From: Amanita rubescens
Taxonomy: Eukaryota > Basidiomycota > Agaricomycetes > Agaricales > Amanitaceae
DNA length: 64,000 bases
Reading direction: 5' to 3'
Assembly (NCBI GenBank): GCA_015039365.1
Contig: WION01000107.1
Span: 1 to 64,000 of the forward strand
Shown here: positions 55,536-64,000 of the stretch, one piece after another
Layout: each line of letters begins with the position of its first letter
How positions within the stretch are numbered: position 1 is the first letter of the stretch
Translations under genes and position numbers: made by a program
Notes under the pieces: generated by a model
Databases searched by the model: none
Seen by the model: only the letters and a program-made list of their open reading frames with translations
What the model was told of the DNA's origin: nothing

Positions 55536-56118
55536 TCACCTTTGCCTGCCAACTGGACCTTGAGCTCCGCGAGCTGAGGTTACAGCTCTTCGGTGTGCAT
55601 TCTCTCTTCTGCAGCACGACACAACTCGCACTTCCTCCGCATGTTTTTTCTCCGCCTCCGCCTGCTCTTTAGCCTTCCAAGTATGCACGTTATGCGGGTT
55701 ATTAATAAGATTATCAATCTGCCAAAATTCATTCAAGTTAGACCCGTCCTCGCCCCGGATCACAAAAAACGCACCTCCTGTCAAATCAAAGTTGTTCCAT
55801 ATTCGACAACCCCCTTGTTTCCCATCAACCGACCGAGACTTCCCCAAATGGTGTTGCCTAAGCGCCTCCACGACTAGTTTAGGGAGCGGGGTTAAGCACA
55901 ATACGTCCGATGAGCATCTACCATTTTGCCTCCTGTTTGTTTTTAGGGTCGTTGAGATCGAAGAGGTGACTTCGTCCTCGTCCACGGCGTTCTTTTGATT
56001 TTTTTTTTGCTTTACCCCTCGTTGATGGTCGTCGTCGCGTCCTCCTGTTTGGAGTCAGAGTCAGAGTCGGCGTTGCTACAAGGAGCGGGTTCACTGCGTG
56101 AGCGGTTTGCCTAGCCAC
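55536..56118 (-). CDS. uncertain gene, two overlapping open frames
   Basis: On the minus strand one frame starts at 56118 with a Lys/Arg-rich stretch (RGKAKKKSKERRGRGR). Another runs 55985-55536 and contains a protein-like middle (GGAFFVIRGEDGSNLNEFWQ, then IDNLINNPHNVHTWKAKEQA). They may be exons of one gene or decayed pieces; I could not place a splice junction. Family unknown. Confidence 0.35.
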
Positions 56119-56841
56119 GTCCTATGATGGCCTTTCCGAAGACTTTGGCGGAAGAGCCCTGCGGACGGCGCTCGATACAGGGGAGAACGGTCCCTCCAGC
56201 TCCGCCGTTGAGTCAAGCACTCGTGCCTGACTGAGGTTATTTTGTCCTGGTAGAGAGGTTGGAGTTTGTCGGCCTGGCGTAGAGCAAGCAGAGGTAGTCG
56301 CGGTAACTGGACGTCAATGCGGTGAACGCTTGTTGAGCTGGGGTTTGAGCCCTTTGGATTGGAAATGGTTGGGTTGTTGCAGGATTCGAAAAAAGACGGG
56401 CGATGGAACTAAAGGTACAACGGGGGAATATGCCGGGATTTTTCTACGTACGACCTGCAACATGATCAGACAATCTTCTGCGGTCGCACGGTATAATGGA
56501 CACGATGATTGCCACAAGGTGGGATGGGCACAGTCGATTCATGCGCTTCAACGGATTCGTGGTTTTAAAAGCAGTTTACATGAATATTTTGATCAGGCGG
56601 GAGGCAGTCCAACGTGACAAATCTCACAGAGTCACACGATCCGTCGGATTCCTTTTTTGAGTCTGTCACCGTCCGAACTCCGGCTCGTTCCTTATGCAGC
56701 TCCTTTACTGATGGTGCTTCTCGACGTGGGAAATTTTGGCATTTTTCGTACATGGACATGGTGGTACATACGGTAGAAGTTGGTAGAAGGGGATACACGA
56801 GGGCAGCGCGGCTGGGTCAGCGGCCGTCACCCGAAGATTTC

Positions 56842-57543
56842 TCACCGGGGATGATTCGTCGTCTCCCAACGCTCAACTCTATAAATTTTCTCCTTCATTT
56901 CCTTCTCTGGTCCGACCTCAGTCTCCGTGTATTTATCCTGATGGCGCCAGTACGGAGCCGTTTGTTTGAGACATTCGGCGTGCATCTTGAAACCTCGAGT
57001 ACCAAAGCGCCACGGTTCTTCGCCCGGATGGTCTCGATTAGGATCCTTTCCCCAATAAATCTCGGCGCCAAAGTGAGCCTTTTGGTCTCGGGCCTTGTTC
57101 AGTGGATCCGAGTCGATTTCGAACCCCATCTCCTTGTATTTATCCCCTGGTTTACGTTCCTGAACGATAATCCCGTTCTCAACTACCTTGTTGTCCCTGT
57201 TCCGGTTTGCAAAGCTGTCGATTAAAGGGCCCACAGTTTCTATGCACACTTTGCGCATAGTCCCAGTGATATACTGTTCCTTGTTGAGGTACGCAATAAC
57301 CGCTTTCTTGATTTCAACGACCGCTTTGGCCGGGTTGTCGACCTGAACGTTTTTTTCCTCGGCTTTCGCGATAATCTAACGATAGCATTAACGACATCTT
57401 GTTACGAATATGAATAGTGAAATACCTCTCCAGCGTCGGTCAACTGGACCTAATGTTGACGTTAGTCGCAACTTTTTGATCATGGAAATCGACTCTACCT
57501 CGTCAGCCATTGAAGTAGGCGGAATATCAGAGTCGTCAGACAT
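56842..57543 (-). CDS. uncharacterised protein, paralogue C2
   Basis: A duplicate of C1. The start MSDDSDIPPTSMADEVESIS and the exon-2 blocks (YKEMGFEIDSDPLN, FGAEIYWGKDPNRDHPGEEP, WRFGTRGFKMHAECLKQTAP, KIYRVERWE) are kept. The donor used by C1 (GTACGC) is changed to GTTGAC here, and no alternative donor keeps the frame well, so the 5' half may be mis-spliced. The second exon itself is fully open. Its upstream region repeats that of C1 for about 350 nt. Family unknown. Confidence 0.6.
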
Positions 57544-58307
57544 TGTTCGAGACTTCGAGTGATGTGAGATGTGCGAAGTGGTTGTTGCGAGATGGGGTGG
57601 TAATGCAAAGTAACTGGAGCTCAAGGGTACGCATCGCAAGATTTATATGCGAAAAAGCCTCTAGTGGATTTGTCAGAACATTCAAACTGTCAGATAATTG
57701 TAGTACACACGCGGTGAAAAGCGGTGAAAATTAGTACGACCCTCGAAAGGCTGAACACAGCAGCACGTTTGTCAGTCGATGAGAACGTACGACGCCCAAC
57801 TAAGGACGGTGCCCATTTAGACCACTCTAATGTCAACGGGTCGGGTGTGGATCAAGTCTTTCTGTCAAACGATGTGAAAGGAGGCGGGGAAGCAATGGTG
57901 TCAAGTGACATTTAACTTCTCCAATAGGGTGCCAACATTCCAGCAGTCTGCTCAGGTCATTCGTATGAAAAACTTGAGGTTCAAGTTGATTCTGCCAAGA
58001 CCAATTGAATGAGGGATTTATCTTGTGAATTGCACGGCGGCCTCAGGCTGGTGATGTGGTGTAGCATGAGACTACCAAATGGTATCACTTGGACTCCGAA
58101 TTCCGAGTGAAGCCCGTTGATTGATTGTATGTATTTGTATCCGCATTCAGGTTAATGGTTATCGAAGTGGTCGAGCTGACCACTCCCGTGGCAAACGGGC
58201 CGAGCGTGCATCAAGTCGACCTGTCAAACAATTGAATGAATGCGAAAAAGAACTGCGTCAAGTGACATCCTAATAATCGTCGAACATTCCACCACCGGTG
58301 TGTTCAG

Positions 58308-59219
58308 AGGCATTGTGATTGCCTGCATCAAGTCCGCCTGTTGTTACTTATGCTCATGTGGTCAGAGATAGCAAGTGCCATGCCGGCATATTCCGATCAG
58401 ACTCGTTGTGTACGTCAAGCCGTGTCCGAGTTCGATTGTGTGTGTTTGTTCGCATCATCCATGTCTGGTACGCTCACCCCTGCTCTCGCCCAGGTACGAT
58501 GTTATGCAAAGGCTCCAGCATTTTCGTTGCGCTGACGCGTTATATACGCATACAACTTTAAGTCCGGGGAAGGATTTGACCGGAATCTTGTGAGACGCGG
58601 TCATTCAAACGACTCCCAAGAAACGCAAGATTCGCCGTTTGGTTCCAGCCTTGCGACGCCTCTCGATCCGGATGACGTTAGTCTGAGGAACACCTCGACT
58701 TCCGCAGGCTCGGCGTTGCGATTTCTCGCTGGGGCTGGGGACGCCCCTCTCCTCGACTATTTTAAATTCAAGAGAAATGGTTCGCCTATCTTATCGATGG
58801 CCCGCGAGTTGAGCTCTGAGGGCAAGTTAACTGCTGAAGACATTGCCTCGGATTACACGAATGCAGGAACATCGTGTATATCCAGCGCGATCGGTACGCC
58901 CGCCGTCCGCAAGAAGGTAAGCACCTATGAATTACACGATTCCGTCCTAAATACCGGAGATGATAGAGCATATACAACTTGCCTAACTCACCTATCGGTA
59001 TACAAGCCCGGCATTTTAGGCGCTCAGCTTCAGAGAGTTCTTCTGTGTTCGACCCGATGGACGACACGCGGGACGCTTGTATCTCGGAAGATAATAAGAC
59101 GCATATACTACTGGTTGATTCCTCAGACAGAAGACTGCACTCCTGGCGACGACTTCGCTTTCGCCGATGAAGATCTACTATTTTGCCACAAAACAAACAA
59201 CAAAACAAATTCTGATTAA
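58308..59219 (+). pseudogene. truncated copy of the membrane-protein gene at the right edge
   Basis: From about 58343 to 59182 this segment repeats 62783-63614 almost exactly (SNDSQETQDSPFGSSLATPL, then RFLAGAGDAPLLDYF). Directly after the codons for FADEDLL the match stops, and the following sequence ends in stop codons instead of the transmembrane region present in the other copy. A 12-nt difference occurs near 58908. It lacks all membrane segments, so it is a truncated duplicate. Confidence 0.8.
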
Positions 59220-59342
59220 GAGGTTGCAGCGAGAGGAGGTAGGGACTTCCATAATCTATCAGCATCTTGTACATTCTATAGAACCATTTATATTACATTG
59301 ATTCAATATTCGATCACACTCTCTGCAGGGGATGGCAGGTCA

Positions 59343-61639
<2,297 letters not shown>

Positions 61640-62540
61640 ACCAAGGCATTGGCGCAAGAGGTTCCATGGCGTGTTGACACGTGCTGTATCTCATGGAGAG
61701 AGATACCAACCATCATTGCGTAACGAGCTCAGTAAGAAATGTATTGCGGCTATAAATAGGTCGGTCATGTCAATTCTGTGTAAATGTCCGTGTCAAAGGA
61801 GATCAAGGCTCAAGAGATAAACGAACCTATTTTTGGACAAGGCGAGGAGTGAAGGCGAGTGTAAGGAGCAAAGAGAGCGAGGTTGGCGGACTCTACCCAA
61901 TATGTCGAACTTTTCACTGGTGGTTTGTCATGGTTTACCAAAATCAACAATTTTAATTAGACCTTGCAAAAAAAGTACGGTTCACGAGAGATCCCAATAG
62001 TGGATGACTTTACCCACTATCACGTCGCGTAGTATTCCGTGATCGGACGTAATGTTCGTTATAATGGGTTTGTAATCGCATAGTAGGATATAGGACGGGC
62101 AAGGACCCGTGACTGGGTAAAGTTGAACCTGCAAGCTATCGAAGAGCCCGTAATAACAAGATTCGCCTCAAGATTAGTAATGGCATCCTGCCGTCTTCTT
62201 CTCCTGTCATACTTTCGATAGCTCGTTGTGAAGCACGTTTTGCCCGCCACTCGGCGCTTCCTTTCTACTCCTGTCAATTCGCGCTTTTGTCGGGGAGATG
62301 GTGATAAGGACTGCGTCACAAATAAGAGCAAATGATGGACGACGAGGCGATCGCTTTAGTTGAATCTTTGGGTCCTGAGGATGGCGAGGACCACGACGAG
62401 GACGAGGACGTTGGCTATGATGCACTATGAACGACATTTGGCTTGCGGCCAGGTATTGGTTTCATTCAAAAAGCGACCCACATACGTAGTTATTATTAAC
62501 AGTAACTTGAAGTACAAGCGTCGAGATACATGTATATACG
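61640..62540. other. intergenic region
   Basis: About 0.9 kb upstream of the monooxygenase. No gene supported; a GA/GC-rich short repeat (gaggac/gaggacgag) lies near 62385-62415. Confidence 0.5.
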
Positions 62541-62595
62541 ACTCGGAATTACTATAATTGTAATTGGGCGCTACTACCTCCCGATGCCATGGTGT

Positions 62596-62700
62596 CAGCT
62601 GCCAGCCTGCTACAAGCCTTGCCAGGCGGATGTGAGGCTGGGAACACCCTTGCCAGGCGGGGCAGAGCCTGGAACTGGCCTGGCCAGGGGCACAGCCACT
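62596..62700 (+). repeat. short direct repeats, GC-rich
   Basis: The string cttgccaggcgg occurs twice (near 62617 and 62649), with further partial copies (gccagcctg, tggcctggccagg) in about 100 nt. It lies just left of the duplicated block that starts near 62783. Confidence 0.6.
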
Positions 62701-63008
62701 GATCCATGTTCGAGCCGTTTTGTAGATGGACTAAGCTATCATGCAAGGTTACGCGTTACGAAAGGAAACTGCTTCGATCGCATTACTTATGCTCATTTGG
62801 TCGGAGATAGCAAGTGCCATGGCGGCATATTCCGATCAGACTCATTGCGTACGTCTGTGTGTGTTTGTTCGCATCATCCATGTCTGGTACGCTCACCCCT
62901 GCTCTCGCCCAGGTACGATGTTATGCAAAGGCTCCAGCATTTTCGTCGCGCTGACGCGTTATATACGCATATAACTTCAAGTCTAGGGAAGGATTTGACC
63001 GGAATCCT

Positions 63009-64000
63009 GTGAAACGCGGTCATTCAAACGACTCCCAAGAAACGCAAGATTCGCCATTTGGTTCCAGCCTTGCGACGCCTCTCGATCCGGATGACGTTAG
63101 TCTGAGGAACACCTCGACTTCCGCAGGCTCGGCGTTGCGGTTTCTCGCTGGGGCTGGGGACGCCCCCCTCCTCGACTACTTTAGATTCAAGAGAAATGGT
63201 TCGCCTATCTTGTCGATGGCCCGCGAGTTGAGCTCTGAGGGCAAGTTAACTGCCGAAGACATTGCCTCGGATTACACGAATGCAGGAACATCGCGTGTAT
63301 GCAGCGCGATCGGTACGCCCGCCGAGGACACGCTCGTCCGCAAGAAGGTAAGCGCCTATGAATTACACGATTCCGTCCTAAATACCGGAGATGATAGAGC
63401 ATATACAACTTGCCTAACTCGCCTATCGGTGTACAAGCCCGGCATTTTAGGCGCTCAGCTTCAGAGAGTTCTTCTGTTTCCGACCCGATGGACGACACGC
63501 GGGACGCTTGTATCTCGGAAGATAATGGGACGCATATGCTACTGGTTGATTCCTCGGCGACGGAAGAGTGCACTCCTGGCGACGACTTCGCTTTCGCCGA
63601 TGAAGATCTACTATGGTTCCTTCGTCCCGAACACTTTTCTTCTCTGGATATCACAGCATCGATTACAAGGGTCATCTGCTTCATTCCTTGGTGTATCTGT
63701 GTTGGCGGAACGATGCTTCTATGGCCCGATAAACTGGAGCAGGTCGCTTTCGAAGCCGGATATATGGATTCTACGCAAGGCATACGCAGGTTTGCGCACT
63801 GGGCGGACGTAGGCCATCAATTCGTTATGATATTTTTGGCGTTCCTTGCAACTGCTCTCTGGGCTTTACCCGTAACTGTCGGTGCTACTCTTTTCGTTGG
63901 TCTCGCTACCCGTTTCGGATATGTTTGGCGGGGATTCCCAGTGGACCACTCTATGCCCTTGGGGAATGATGACCGGCAGTCACTATACCTTTTGGCCACA
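63009..64000 (+). CDS. multi-pass membrane protein, partial at the right edge
   Basis: The open frame SNDSQETQDSPFGSSLATPL ... TPAEDTLVRKK is followed by an intron starting at the GTAAGC near 63349. A second exon reads SSSVSDPMDDTRDACISEDN, FADEDLLWFLRPEHF, then membrane segments (VICFIPWCICVGGTMLLW, FVMIFLAFLATALWALPVTV) and runs off the window. The soluble N-terminus is Ser/Thr/Asp-rich and presumably cytosolic. The first exon has no ATG in frame before 63216; the true start is probably in an upstream exon that I could not place. The acceptor giving the right phase is the second AG of cttcagag. Family unknown. A truncated copy lies at 58308-59219. Confidence 0.6.

Noticed and set aside
58539..58553. 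gcgttatatacgc as a promoter of the membrane-protein gene
   Set aside because: It is TATA-like and conserved in both copies, but the start of the coding region is unresolved, so its position relative to a start cannot be judged.

Overview
The window is nuclear DNA of a filamentous basidiomycete, most likely an agaricomycete mushroom. Genes are dense and split by many 45-70 nt introns with CTNA-type branch sites. The gene content fits as well: a CYP63-like P450, F-box and TKL-kinase expansions, fungal APH-like kinases, a Mug135-like protein and a tRNA-Glu. I found no prokaryotic, plasmid or viral features. Exon models were made by hand from splice signals; most multi-exon models below join in a single frame from ATG to stop.

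Layout. 0-4 kb: a 4-helix/TPR protein with seven near-identical 138-bp repeats, then a complete HINT-type HIT protein. 4.6-9.8 kb: a broken P450, an intact P450 and a third P450 3'-end relic. 10-16 kb: a MARVEL-like membrane protein, an F-box-like two-domain protein and a protein with the R-S-E signature of ADP-ribosyltransferases. 16-23 kb: two paralogous proteins that join an MLKL/HeLo-like 4-helix N-terminus to a receiver-like C-terminus. They bracket an APH-family gene, a chimeric pseudogene made from pieces of both neighbours, and a PD-(D/E)XK nuclease-like gene. 24-34 kb: three tandem F-box paralogues interleaved with two TKL kinases on the opposite strand, plus relics of both families. 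34.3-34.8 kb: a long-hairpin MITE-like element.

35.9-38.4 kb: three neighbouring genes with mitochondrial character (an unknown presequence/TM protein, an FMP46/DUF1687 redox protein, a MICOS Mic26/27-type subunit). 38.8-39.6 kb: a Mug135-like protein. 39.8-42.9 kb: two tandem secreted paralogues. 43.1-48.4 kb: an intron-containing tRNA-Glu and an SLC35G-type transporter, followed by a second copy of the same pair in which the tRNA is degenerate and one mini-exon is duplicated. 49.3-53.3 kb: TFIIIC subunit Tfc4 (tau131). 53.5-64 kb: a recently duplicated region with a Tfc4 relic, two copies of an unknown gene, and a phenol-hydroxylase-like monooxygenase with a frameshift and an internal deletion, lying between direct repeats of a membrane-protein gene.

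Housekeeping genes (HINT, Mic26/27, FMP46, Tfc4, tRNA) sit among fast-evolving families that duplicate locally and leave chimeric debris. The best candidate for an undescribed system is the 4-helix/receiver-like pair at 16-23 kb. Its domain order (cell-death-type helical bundle, small helical linker, receiver-like domain) suggests an intracellular signalling or self-defence protein. It lies next to ADP-ribosyltransferase-like and nuclease-like genes. That role is inference; only the domain patterns are seen.
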